From Pseudomonadota bacterium (GTDB lineage Bacteria > Myxococcota > UBA9042 > PHBI01): a DNA stretch of 20,941 bases. The notes beneath the pieces are model-generated. The model had not been told where the DNA came from. It saw nothing but the letters and a program-made list of their open reading frames with translations, and did not search any database. Both the position numbers and the translations under genes were made by a program. Positions 14,858 through 20,941 of the stretch are shown here, in pieces. The stretch lies in the NCBI GenBank assembly GCA_005772945.1, contig SXIE01000473.1, positions 1 through 20,941 of the forward strand, given 5' to 3'. How positions within the stretch are numbered: position 1 is the stretch's first letter; each line of letters begins with the position of its first letter.

Positions 14858-15673
14858 TCACTTGTTCCGGGGCTTCGGCGTCGTAAAGAGCCCGGTGTTC
14901 AGGGTCGGAACCCCGCTCGTCGTGTTGCCGGTCGTGTTGCCGCCATTCCTGGGGCCGGTGGTCGCCGGCTTGGCGTCACCCGCGGCCGCGGCGAGCTTCT
15001 GCGCTTTCTCGAGTTCGGCCTGTAGCGTCGCGTTGTCGGTCTTCAGCTTGGTCTGGGCGTCGTTGGCGTCGGAGATTCGCTTCTCGAGCGCGCTCATGTC
15101 GCTCTTCAAGCGCGTCAGATCCCCGGTGAACTTCGTCTCGGCCTGGGCCATGCGCGACACGACCGCGAGCGTGGTCTTGGCCGCGGCGTTCACGTCCATG
15201 AAAGCGCCCCGTTGCTCGGGCTGCAGCGCGAACGCGGTCCCGAAGCCGGCGCCGATCCCGAGCAGCACAAGCGCCGCGACGAGGAGCTTCGAGGTGCCCC
15301 GAGGTGTGGCAACCTTGACCTCGGCCGAGCGCGGACCGGTCATCGGCTGCTCGACCAGCGGGCGGGCGTGGCGTGCGGTCGAGGCACTCTTGCGCTCCGG
15401 CTCGGCGCGCACTTTCCCGAGCTCCTCGTTGCGGCGGCGCGCTTCCTCGATCAGCTTGCGCTGCGCTTCCTCGCGGCGGCGCGCCTCTTCGAGCTCGCGC
15501 TTGTCCGTCTCTTCCTGAGCGCGCCGCTCGGTCTCGGTGTCGACCTTCTGCTTCTGCTCCTTCTCGACGGAGGTCTTGACCTCGGAGAGGAGATCCGTGA
15601 GAAGGCTCCCGAGCCCGCCCGGAGCCGACGTGACCACACCCTCGTCCTTGTCCGATCGCTTCGTGCCCGCCAT
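14858..15673 (-). CDS. Single-pass membrane protein with two coiled coils, function unknown
   Basis: The 271-residue protein has three parts. The N-terminal side is highly charged with Glu/Arg/Lys heptad-like sequence (about 31-90). One hydrophobic segment (LLVAALVLLGIGAGFGTAFA, 130-149) is a likely transmembrane helix. A second coiled coil follows (about 160-230), and the protein ends in a Gly/Asn/Thr-rich tail with NGGNTTGNTTSG. There is no signal peptide, and positive charge precedes the membrane segment, so the N-terminal half is probably cytoplasmic and the C-terminal half periplasmic. A good ribosome site (AGGGGA, about five bases before the ATG) supports the start. Its architecture would suit a scaffold or envelope-spanning organiser, but no family is recognised. 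It lies 177 bases downstream of the Cys-rich lipoprotein gene, beyond a strong hairpin, and so probably has its own promoter. Confidence 0.7.
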   Translation of the reverse strand: MAGTKRSDKDEGVVTSAPGGLGSLLTDLLSEVKTSVEKEQKQKVDTETERRAQEETDKRELEEARRREEAQRKLIEEARRRNEELGKVRAEPERKSASTARHARPLVEQPMTGPRSAEVKVATPRGTSKLLVAALVLLGIGAGFGTAFALQPEQRGAFMDVNAAAKTTLAVVSRMAQAETKFTGDLTRLKSDMSALEKRISDANDAQTKLKTDNATLQAELEKAQKLAAAAGDAKPATTGPRNGGNTTGNTTSGVPTLNTGLFTTPKPRNK

Positions 15674-15719
15674 GTCATCCCCTCTCGTGTCGGTCCGCTG
15701 GCCAACCTAGCCGAGCAGC

Positions 15720-15725
15720 ACTATA
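15720..15725 (-). promoter_or_regulatory. -10 box of the coiled-coil membrane protein gene
   Basis: TATAGT on the minus strand (15725-15720) lies about 46 bases before the ATG at 15673, leaving a leader of about 40 bases with AGGGGA near its end. No convincing -35 is present. Confidence 0.4.
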
Positions 15726-15780
15726 CGCGGCCTCACCCATTTCGATCCAGCGGCGAGCCGCTCGTTTGGCCCAGACGGCA

Positions 15781-15805
15781 CGAAGCCGGCACGGGGCCGG
15801 CTTCG
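15781..15805 (-). terminator. Strong hairpin downstream of the Cys-rich lipoprotein gene
   Basis: A perfect 10-bp stem, CGAAGCCGGC (15781-15790) with GCCGGCTTCG (15796-15805), encloses a 5-base loop. It lies 45 bases beyond the stop codon of the minus-strand lipoprotein gene. No U tract follows. It is the best terminator candidate in the window. Confidence 0.6.
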
Positions 15806-15850
15806 CACGCGCTCCTTCAGGGCCCCGCCGAATGCGGTCGCCCGCCGCCG

Positions 15851-17878
15851 CTACTCGGCGCGCACGCCCCAGAACTTGGAGTCGATCGTCGTGGTCGCCG
15901 TGTCCGTGAACTTGAGCCGCACGTCCCAGATGCAAGGATTGGCCTGTGTTCCCCAGGTCTGAACGATGAGGTTGCCGTTGTTGTCGGAGAGCTTGCAGGG
16001 GGCCTTCGTGCCGAGCGTGAAGGCGTCGCCGCTCCCCAGCCCGAGGCTCGCCAGCTTCTGCCGCAGGAACGCCGGCCCGGCCGCGATGATGGTGTTGCAG
16101 GCGGCGTTGAGCGCGCCCTCGACGCCACCGTCGACCTTGCCGTTGTTCGCGCCGGTCCCGCTCCCCGCCTTGTCCGCCAAGCGACCGCAGCAATCGAGCT
16201 CGTCGATCCCTGGGCTCAGGCAGTCGGCGCCGCCACCGACGAGGTAGCCCAAGAGCGCCTCGTAGCTGTCCACCGACTCGCTGCTGGTGACCAGCGGCAA
16301 GAGCACCTTCTCGAGGAAGAAGTTGATGAGCGCGCCGTAGTTCAAGTTCAGCGAGTGCATGTCGATCGTCAGGTCATAGTAGTTCGCGACGCTCGCCGAG
16401 AAGTCGCCCGTAATCGCCTGCGTGCTGAACGCGTTGGTCGAGTACTGTTTGACGCCGCAGCCGACCTCGGTGTTCGGGTCGCAGTCCGCGCCGAGCGTCC
16501 ACTTCACCTTGAGCGTGTGCCAGTTCTCGTTGGCATCGCCGGCCGCGAACTTGCCGAACTCGTCCGGCTCGTTCCGGAACGTGAAGGTCGCGCGCATCTC
16601 GAACGCCTTCAGGATGTCCGCGACGTCGCCGCCGGTGCTCAGGATCGTTCCAAAGACGGAGCCGTTGGCGAAGCCGTCGATGACCGCGTTGAGGAGATCC
16701 GTGACGAAGCCCGCCAGCACGCTCGGCTGCGTGTGGGCCGCGTCGTCGTACATCATGTCGCAGAACGAGTTCTCGAGGCAGTGGTCGCCGCCGCCGCAAT
16801 CGCCGTCGCTCGTGCAGCTCGTGTCGGTGGCGTTGGCGCAATTGCGCGGAATGAGGTCGCACGCGATCCGGAGGATCGTCTCGGTCGGCGACTTGAAGAA
16901 GCCGACGACGTAGTTCACGTAGGTCCGGTACGGCTCGGGAATCGCCGACACGAAGTCGAATTGGCTCACGACGTCGTACGCACCCTTGTAGGTCGGCGGG
17001 CGGTCGACGAGCGTGACGTGCACCGTCTTGGACTTGCCCGCCTCGACCACGCCCTGCGTCGCGTCGCAGACCCACGCCTGGATCGCGTCATGCGAGTTCT
17101 TCGAGAACGCGAAGATGGTGTACTTCTGGGTGCCGTCGGTCTCGAGGCCGTCGAATTGCTGGAACTTCGCGGTGCCGCCGGCGAGCAGGATGTGGTCGCG
17201 CGATTGATTCGCGGTCTCGTCGCTCATCAGCTTGCCGATGTCCTGGCAGGCGGGCTGGCCCTGGGCGTTCTGCTTGTAGAGGTTGACGCTGTAGTCGCCG
17301 ACGGGGCGCGTGCCATTGTAGTTCGCGACGACCGTGAGCGGCACCTGACCCTTGGGCGAGACGCTGACGTCGAAGTACTTGACCGGGATCTCCGGGGCTC
17401 CGTCGATGTAGACCTTCACGGCGAATTGGCCGGTGACCGACTGCTTCGCCTTCGTAGTGATCTGGGCGAGCCCGTCGGGGCCCGTCTCGGTCTGCAGCGA
17501 GCTCAGGAAGCCGATGCTGTTGTTGTCGTTCTCGATCAGGAATTTGACGACCTGCCCCGACACGGCGACGCCGTCCTCGGTGTAGAGCATCTTGAGCGTG
17601 CGTTGCTCGGTGAACGACAGGAAGATGTTGCAGCGCGGCTTGGTCTTGCACGCCTGATTGTCGTCACCGAACGCCTGATCGAACTCGAGCACGCGGTTGG
17701 CCGCCGGGGTGTCGGGCCCGGTCTCCGCGGTCGTCTCGGAGTTGATCGTCTCGGGCACATCCGAGACCGTCTTCTTGGCGTCATCGCCGCAGGCCGCGAG
17801 GGCCGCGATGCTGAGCAGCCCCACGGCCAGGCGGCCTCGGAGCGCGGGGATGTGCGCGGGGGTGCGGATCGCGTTCAT
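15851..17878 (-). CDS. Large Cys-rich lipoprotein with an Ig-like region, function unknown
   Basis: The 675-residue protein starts with a positively charged signal peptide ending in LSIAALAAC; Cys30 is the predicted lipidation site and GDD follows. After an acidic tether, residues about 65-180 look like a bacterial Ig-like (Big_1/invasin-type) domain: a cysteine pair, alternating strands and VSGQVVKFLIEND with GPDGLAQITTKAK. A second beta-rich module covers about 180-295. Residues 340-373 hold six cysteines spaced as in CTSDGDCGGGDHC, a style common in myxobacterial surface lipoproteins. The remaining part contains further cysteines and helices. It should be anchored in the outer membrane or exposed to the periplasm. 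The start is well supported by GGAGG six bases before the ATG at 17878. No enzymatic motif is seen. Confidence 0.75.
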   Translation of the reverse strand: MNAIRTPAHIPALRGRLAVGLLSIAALAACGDDAKKTVSDVPETINSETTAETGPDTPAANRVLEFDQAFGDDNQACKTKPRCNIFLSFTEQRTLKMLYTEDGVAVSGQVVKFLIENDNNSIGFLSSLQTETGPDGLAQITTKAKQSVTGQFAVKVYIDGAPEIPVKYFDVSVSPKGQVPLTVVANYNGTRPVGDYSVNLYKQNAQGQPACQDIGKLMSDETANQSRDHILLAGGTAKFQQFDGLETDGTQKYTIFAFSKNSHDAIQAWVCDATQGVVEAGKSKTVHVTLVDRPPTYKGAYDVVSQFDFVSAIPEPYRTYVNYVVGFFKSPTETILRIACDLIPRNCANATDTSCTSDGDCGGGDHCLENSFCDMMYDDAAHTQPSVLAGFVTDLLNAVIDGFANGSVFGTILSTGGDVADILKAFEMRATFTFRNEPDEFGKFAAGDANENWHTLKVKWTLGADCDPNTEVGCGVKQYSTNAFSTQAITGDFSASVANYYDLTIDMHSLNLNYGALINFFLEKVLLPLVTSSESVDSYEALLGYLVGGGADCLSPGIDELDCCGRLADKAGSGTGANNGKVDGGVEGALNAACNTIIAAGPAFLRQKLASLGLGSGDAFTLGTKAPCKLSDNNGNLIVQTWGTQANPCIWDVRLKFTDTATTTIDSKFWGVRAE

Positions 17879-18100
17879 CGATATCCTCCAAGCTCATTGC
17901 GCTGACGGGGCACGGCCGTGCGGCCATGGTGGTGCGAGAACGCGGCGCGAGTGGCCGCTCTCGTGAGCAGGTCCCGAGCTTGCCCCAATGTCAGATTGGG
18001 TGCAACCGGTCCCGACGCGCCGCACCACGTTGGTGGGCGCGGCACCGCGAGCGTCTACCGCCCTTGCGAGGTAGCGTCCGCCGTGCGAGCCGAGCGTATG
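17879..18100. other. Intergenic region upstream of the Cys-rich lipoprotein gene
   Basis: This 222-base gap lies between mltG and the lipoprotein gene, both on the minus strand. It holds a perfect inverted repeat, CCCAAT (17984-17989) and ATTGGG (17995-18000) around five bases, which could be an operator. CACCA/TGGTG also occurs around three bases near 18025. A 13-base match (18047-18059) to the divergent promoter at 12916-12928 is present. No RNA gene was recognised. A 56-codon frame on the minus strand (18045-17875) is discussed as a finding. Confidence 0.45.
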
Positions 18101-19234
18101 TCAGGGTCCGACTTCGCGCAAATCTCCTGACGGGCGCGCGTCCCCGCCTCCGGACAGGTAGCGCCGGATGTTGGCGCGGTGCTCGTCGAAGGTCTCGGCA
18201 AACGCGTGCCCGCCCTGGCCGTCGCGCTTGGCCACGAAGAAGAGGTAGCCGTGACGCTCCGGGGCCAACGCCGCCGCCAGCGCGCCGCGGCCGGGGCTGC
18301 AGATGGGGCCCGGCGGGAGGCCGGCGTGGGCGTAGGTGTTGTAGGGGTTCGTGGCGTCGCGTCGCTCGGCGGGCGCGGGCGGGCGGGCGACGCGATCGGG
18401 GCGATACATGAGGGTCGGGTCCGTCTCGAGGCGCATCTTCTTGGCGAGGCGGTTGTAGAAGACGCCCGCGATGCGCGCCGCCTCGGAGGGGTCGCGCGTC
18501 TCCTCTTCGACCAGCGACGCGAGCGTGACGAGGGCGTCGTCGTCGAGGGCGTAGGCGGCCCTGAGGTCCCTGAGCGTGGCGCCGTGGGCCGCCGCGAGGG
18601 CGCGCCATTCCTTGCCGAACTGGGCGATCGCGCGCGCGAGGACCTCGCGGGCTGTGACGCCCGGGTCGAACCAGTACGTCTCGGGAAAGGCGAAGCCCTC
18701 GAGCCAGGTCATCGGAACACCGTCCGTGCGACCGGCCCGTGCGGCGAGCGCGGGCCCGCCGGCGCGGGCGAGCTCGGCCGCAACCCAGGCGCGATCGGCC
18801 GCGAGGGTGAGGACCTCGTCGCGCGTGCCCGCACCGGCGGCGGCCACGCGATCGGCGAGCTCCCACACCGACTGGCCCGGGATGATGGTCACGGTGACGC
18901 GCTGTCCCGGCTCGCCGTTCGCGAGGAGATCCGCGAGCTCGAGAGCGTTCGCGTCGCCCGGCACCTTGTACGCGCCGGCGCGCAGGTTCGCGAAGACGCC
19001 TTTGATGCGGAAGACGAGCGCCGTCACCCACGGACGTTCGACCAGGTGCGCAGCCTCGAGGCGCGCCATGACGTCCTCGCGCGTGGCGCCCTTCGGGATG
19101 ACCAGCGTCACCTCGGGCGGGTTGCCGCCCGGGCGCGAGGTCGCCATGCAGTATCCAAGGAGCAGCGTCGCCGCGATCAGCGTCACGAACGCGAGCAGGC
19201 CCCAGCGAAGGCGGGATGCGGTCGTGGCTTTCAT
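18101..19234 (-). CDS. mltG: Endolytic murein transglycosylase (MltG/YceG family)
   Basis: The 377-residue inner-membrane enzyme cleaves nascent peptidoglycan glycan strands in the periplasm. A short cytoplasmic N-terminus is followed by one membrane helix (about 11-30) and a LysM-like region (VTLVIPKGATREDVMARLE). The catalytic part contains WLEGFAFPETYWFDPG (177-192), LASLVEEETRDPSEAARIAG with Glu243 as the likely catalytic acid, VFYNRL, TDPTLMY (271-277) and NPYNTYAHAGLPPGPI (296-311). All hallmark motifs are present. The ATG at 19234 overlaps the ruvX stop by four bases (ATGA). It is the last gene of the scoB-CPBP-ruvX-mltG run, and ruvX next to mltG (yqgF-yceG) is a pairing found in many bacteria. 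The last 20 residues (GGGDARPSGDLREVGP) form a flexible tail. Confidence 0.93.
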   Translation of the reverse strand: MKATTASRLRWGLLAFVTLIAATLLLGYCMATSRPGGNPPEVTLVIPKGATREDVMARLEAAHLVERPWVTALVFRIKGVFANLRAGAYKVPGDANALELADLLANGEPGQRVTVTIIPGQSVWELADRVAAAGAGTRDEVLTLAADRAWVAAELARAGGPALAARAGRTDGVPMTWLEGFAFPETYWFDPGVTAREVLARAIAQFGKEWRALAAAHGATLRDLRAAYALDDDALVTLASLVEEETRDPSEAARIAGVFYNRLAKKMRLETDPTLMYRPDRVARPPAPAERRDATNPYNTYAHAGLPPGPICSPGRGALAAALAPERHGYLFFVAKRDGQGGHAFAETFDEHRANIRRYLSGGGDARPSGDLREVGP

Positions 19235-19671
19235 CGCGCGCCTGCTTGGCGATCGAGCCAAGCCTGCAGCGTGACTGCGGCCGCGGCGGCATCGACCGCC
19301 ACGCCGCCCCGACCCACCCGTCGGTGTCCGCCCTCGCGCAGGCGCGTTTCGGCCTCGACCGAGCTCCAGCGCTCGTCGACGCGGTGCAGCTCGGGCGTAA
19401 GCCCCGCTGCGGCCAGCCCCCGTTCGAGCGCGGCCGTGAAGCGCTCGGCCGTGAGCGTCGACTGACTTGTGCCGCCGTCCAGGTGCACGGGAAGTCCGAC
19501 GAGGACCACCTCGGCCTCGAGTTCGCGGACCAGGGCTACGCATTTTTTGATCTGCTGGCCCTTGTCCTTCTCGCTGATGACCACATGCGGGGTCGCGAGC
19601 GTGCGAGTCGGGTCCGACACCGCGACGCCGATCCGCGCCAGACCCCAATCGAAGGCCACCACGCGACTCAT
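19231..19671 (-). CDS. ruvX: RuvX/YqgF-type pre-16S rRNA nuclease
   Basis: The 146-residue protein has an RNase H-like fold and is thought to process the 5' end of 16S rRNA precursor; it was first described as a putative Holliday junction resolvase. Family blocks are present in order: VVAFDWGLARIGVAVSDP (4-21, with Asp8), VVLVGLPVHLDGG, RVDERWSSVEAE and a C-terminal VDAAAAAVTLQAWLD with an acidic residue at the active site. Length is normal for the family. The ATG at 19671 overlaps the stop of the CPBP-like gene by four bases, and its own TGA overlaps the mltG start, so translation is tightly coupled on both sides. Confidence 0.93.
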   Translation of the reverse strand: MSRVVAFDWGLARIGVAVSDPTRTLATPHVVISEKDKGQQIKKCVALVRELEAEVVLVGLPVHLDGGTSQSTLTAERFTAALERGLAAAGLTPELHRVDERWSSVEAETRLREGGHRRVGRGGVAVDAAAAAVTLQAWLDRQAGAR

Positions 19672-20684
19672 GGGCGCCCCCAGTGGATCGCAAACCCGTT
19701 CTGCCCGATCGAAAGAACGTCCATCGACAGCGCGACCCCGTAGTGGAGCGCCACGCCGAACCAGACCGAGCGGTGCTTGAGGGCCAGAAAGCCCAGGACG
19801 AGACCGGCAGCGATGGCGCCGAGTGCCTCCGCGAACGGCTTGCCGAAGTGCCCTGTCACATAGGGGACGAGCATGAAGCAGAGGCCGTAGAGGCCGAGCT
19901 GGCGCTCGAGCCCGAAGGCGATGAAACCGCGCCAAAAGCTCTCTCCCGAGATGAAGATGAGGGCGTAGAGGGCCTCGTAGACGAGCAGGTGTACGATCCA
20001 AATCCCGCCATCGGGATCGATGATCTCGCGCGCCATCGGGTACTTGTGTTGAAAGACGAGGCCCTGGGACGCCAGGACGATGAACGGGAAGATGGCGCCG
20101 AAGAGCGCGAGGTAGATCCAGCCGATGCCGCGAACGGCGGGCGGGTGCGGCGCGCGCGTCCTGATCGGGAGGCCGAGGGAGCCCGGACGGTCGCCAAAAG
20201 CGGTCCGCATGAGCACGAACGGGGTGACCAAGCGCATCAGGACAGCGCAGCCCGAAAAAAACGCAAACGGCACCAGGGGCCAGAGCGACGCATATTCCGG
20301 CGGCGGCGAACCGAACAGCTCGCGGTAGGTGTCACTGCGACCGAAATACCAGAAGACCAGCGCCACGCCGAAGGCGACGCCGAGCACCGTCCAAGTGCGG
20401 CGCGAGAGTCGCAGAATATGCCAGCCGTGAAATCCGACCAGGACGCCGGCGACCGCGATCCAGCCGATCAGGACGTGGATTCCCTGCCAGCGCTTGTGCT
20501 CGAGGAATCCCCACCGGTAGCGCGCGACCACCAAGAGGGCCAACAGCGCCGCGATGATCACAAACGCCGGCCACGACGCGCGCGGTGTCGCCTCGTTCAT
20601 GCCGGCGGTGCGCGGACCGAGGAGGCGCCGCAGCCAGCTGTTCGTACGCGAATGCGTCGGGCCCTGCGCCAGCGGATTTGCCAT
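19668..20684 (-). CDS. CPBP-like (Abi/CAAX protease-related) membrane protein
   Basis: The 338-residue protein has about seven or eight hydrophobic helices. In the C-terminal half it shows a divergent form of the CPBP intramembrane glutamic protease motifs. SGESFWRGF (246-254) stands for the usual EExxxR block but has Gly247 in place of the first Glu, keeping Glu248 and Arg252. PYVTGHFGKP supplies His279 for FxxxH. ALHYGVALSMD supplies His314 but no Asn. CPBP proteins include CAAX-type prenyl-protein proteases and bacteriocin self-immunity proteins. Because half of the catalytic Glu pair is missing, activity is uncertain. The gene shares one base with the upstream CoA-transferase stop and four with ruvX. 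An internal ATG at 20600 would remove 28 residues of Arg-rich leader and remains possible. Confidence 0.65.
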   Translation of the reverse strand: MANPLAQGPTHSRTNSWLRRLLGPRTAGMNEATPRASWPAFVIIAALLALLVVARYRWGFLEHKRWQGIHVLIGWIAVAGVLVGFHGWHILRLSRRTWTVLGVAFGVALVFWYFGRSDTYRELFGSPPPEYASLWPLVPFAFFSGCAVLMRLVTPFVLMRTAFGDRPGSLGLPIRTRAPHPPAVRGIGWIYLALFGAIFPFIVLASQGLVFQHKYPMAREIIDPDGGIWIVHLLVYEALYALIFISGESFWRGFIAFGLERQLGLYGLCFMLVPYVTGHFGKPFAEALGAIAAGLVLGFLALKHRSVWFGVALHYGVALSMDVLSIGQNGFAIHWGRP

Positions 20685-20941
20685 CAGGCGATGTCGATGA
20701 CCTTCAGATCAGGGGCCACCTCGAACGAGGCGCCGGTCGCCGCGCGCAGCGATTCGACCGATTCACCGGGCGCGATCTCTTTGAGCACCATCGTGCGTTC
20801 GCCGTTTTCGCCGCGCCGAATCTCGAGCCAGCCGAGCTCGGTCACGACGGCATCGACACAGCCGCGCCCGGTGACGGGCAGCGTGCACTCGGGGAGGACC
20901 GTGGGTTCGCCCTTGGCGGTGTGCTGCATCAGCACGATGAC
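20684..20941 (-). CDS. scoB: 3-oxoacid CoA-transferase B subunit, C-terminal part (partial)
   Basis: The minus-strand frame enters from beyond the window and encodes the last 85 residues. MQHTAKGEPTVLPECTLPVT, then a Val-Asp pair and a Thr-Glu-Leu strand, EIAPGESVESLRAATGASFE and a final Val-Ile-Asp strand match the C-terminus of the B subunit of succinyl-CoA:3-ketoacid (or similar) CoA-transferases. These enzymes move CoA between organic acids, for example in ketone body or butanoate metabolism. The subunit's nucleophilic Glu lies outside the window. It is the first visible gene of the minus-strand run through mltG. The exact substrate cannot be told. Confidence 0.85.
   Translation of the reverse strand, partial: VIVLMQHTAKGEPTVLPECTLPVTGRGCVDAVVTELGWLEIRRGENGERTMVLKEIAPGESVESLRAATGASFEVAPDLKVIDIA

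Noticed and set aside
15212..17905. Long plus-strand frame of 897 codons
   Set aside because: It is the antisense shadow of the Cys-rich lipoprotein gene and part of the coiled-coil gene, both of which have good ribosome sites and signal or membrane segments. The translation is a Val/Arg/Asp/Ala-rich string without motifs.
17879..18100. Sigma-54 promoter ahead of the lipoprotein gene
   Set aside because: I looked for the TGGCAC-N5-TTGC pattern on the minus strand; only partial TTGGGGC/TTGCAC pieces are present, with wrong spacing.
18083..18130. Short plus-strand frame starting GTG after TAGCGT (15 residues)
   Set aside because: It overlaps the 3' end of mltG on the opposite strand, is very short, and is only five bases from the box. 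Chance is the simplest explanation.
1..20941. Mobile element, prophage or defence island
   Set aside because: No transposase, integrase, terminal repeats, toxin-antitoxin pair or restriction enzyme was found. The methyltransferase-like gene lacks catalytic motifs and has no nuclease partner.

Overview
The window is very GC-rich, with G/C dominating third codon positions, and it is densely packed with genes. Its gene families point to Myxococcota (the former myxobacterial Deltaproteobacteria): signal-peptide-II lipoproteins with Asp/Thr/Ala-rich or Cys-rich regions, an HExxH lipoprotein resembling the MXAN_6640 group, a TIGR02265/DUF2378-like protein, a double-FKBP lipoprotein, and a Pol I with a NFATIYGQG motif. 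This placement is by family resemblance only. No rRNA, tRNA, CRISPR array or insertion sequence was seen.

Layout. (1) 1-162 is the tail of an unrecognised plus-strand gene. (2) 190-2038, minus: a permuted DNA-methyltransferase-like protein whose key motifs are degraded, then an overlapping HAD-like hydrolase. (3) 2157-3718, plus: a tandem-FKBP lipoprotein coupled to a TIGR02265-like protein. (4) 3751-6823, minus: a probable fusion of a CrtC/AttH-type lipocalin domain with a eukaryote-like (type III) prenyl diphosphate synthase, followed by folE. (5) 7047-9791, plus: polA, with a decayed proofreading site. (6) 9847-10545, minus: a stand-alone Lon N-terminal-domain protein. (7) 10723-12914, minus: an HExxH metalloprotease-like lipoprotein coupled to a mutH homologue. 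(8) 12961-14730, plus: an RNB-family ribonuclease divergent from it. (9) 14858-17878, minus: a Cys-rich lipoprotein with an Ig-like region, then a separate coiled-coil/TM/coiled-coil protein. (10) 18101-20941, minus: the end of a CoA-transferase B subunit, a CPBP-like membrane protein, ruvX and mltG, each overlapping the next by 1 or 4 bases.

Two modes of translation start seem to coexist. Several genes have clear Shine-Dalgarno sequences (FKBP, HAD, folE, the coiled-coil protein, the Cys-rich lipoprotein). Others (polA, the Lon-N gene, the RNB gene, the metalloprotease, probably the methyltransferase-like gene) have none, but carry a -10-like box 6-8 bases before the start codon, as leaderless mRNAs would.

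The most unusual items are the lipocalin/prenyl-synthase fusion next to folE, the apparently catalytically dead methyltransferase paired with a HAD protein, mutH outside its usual gammaproteobacterial setting, and the recurring GGTAGNNNC start-proximal motif. No complete defence system or biosynthetic cluster is visible. Most of the window is housekeeping plus lineage-typical envelope genes.
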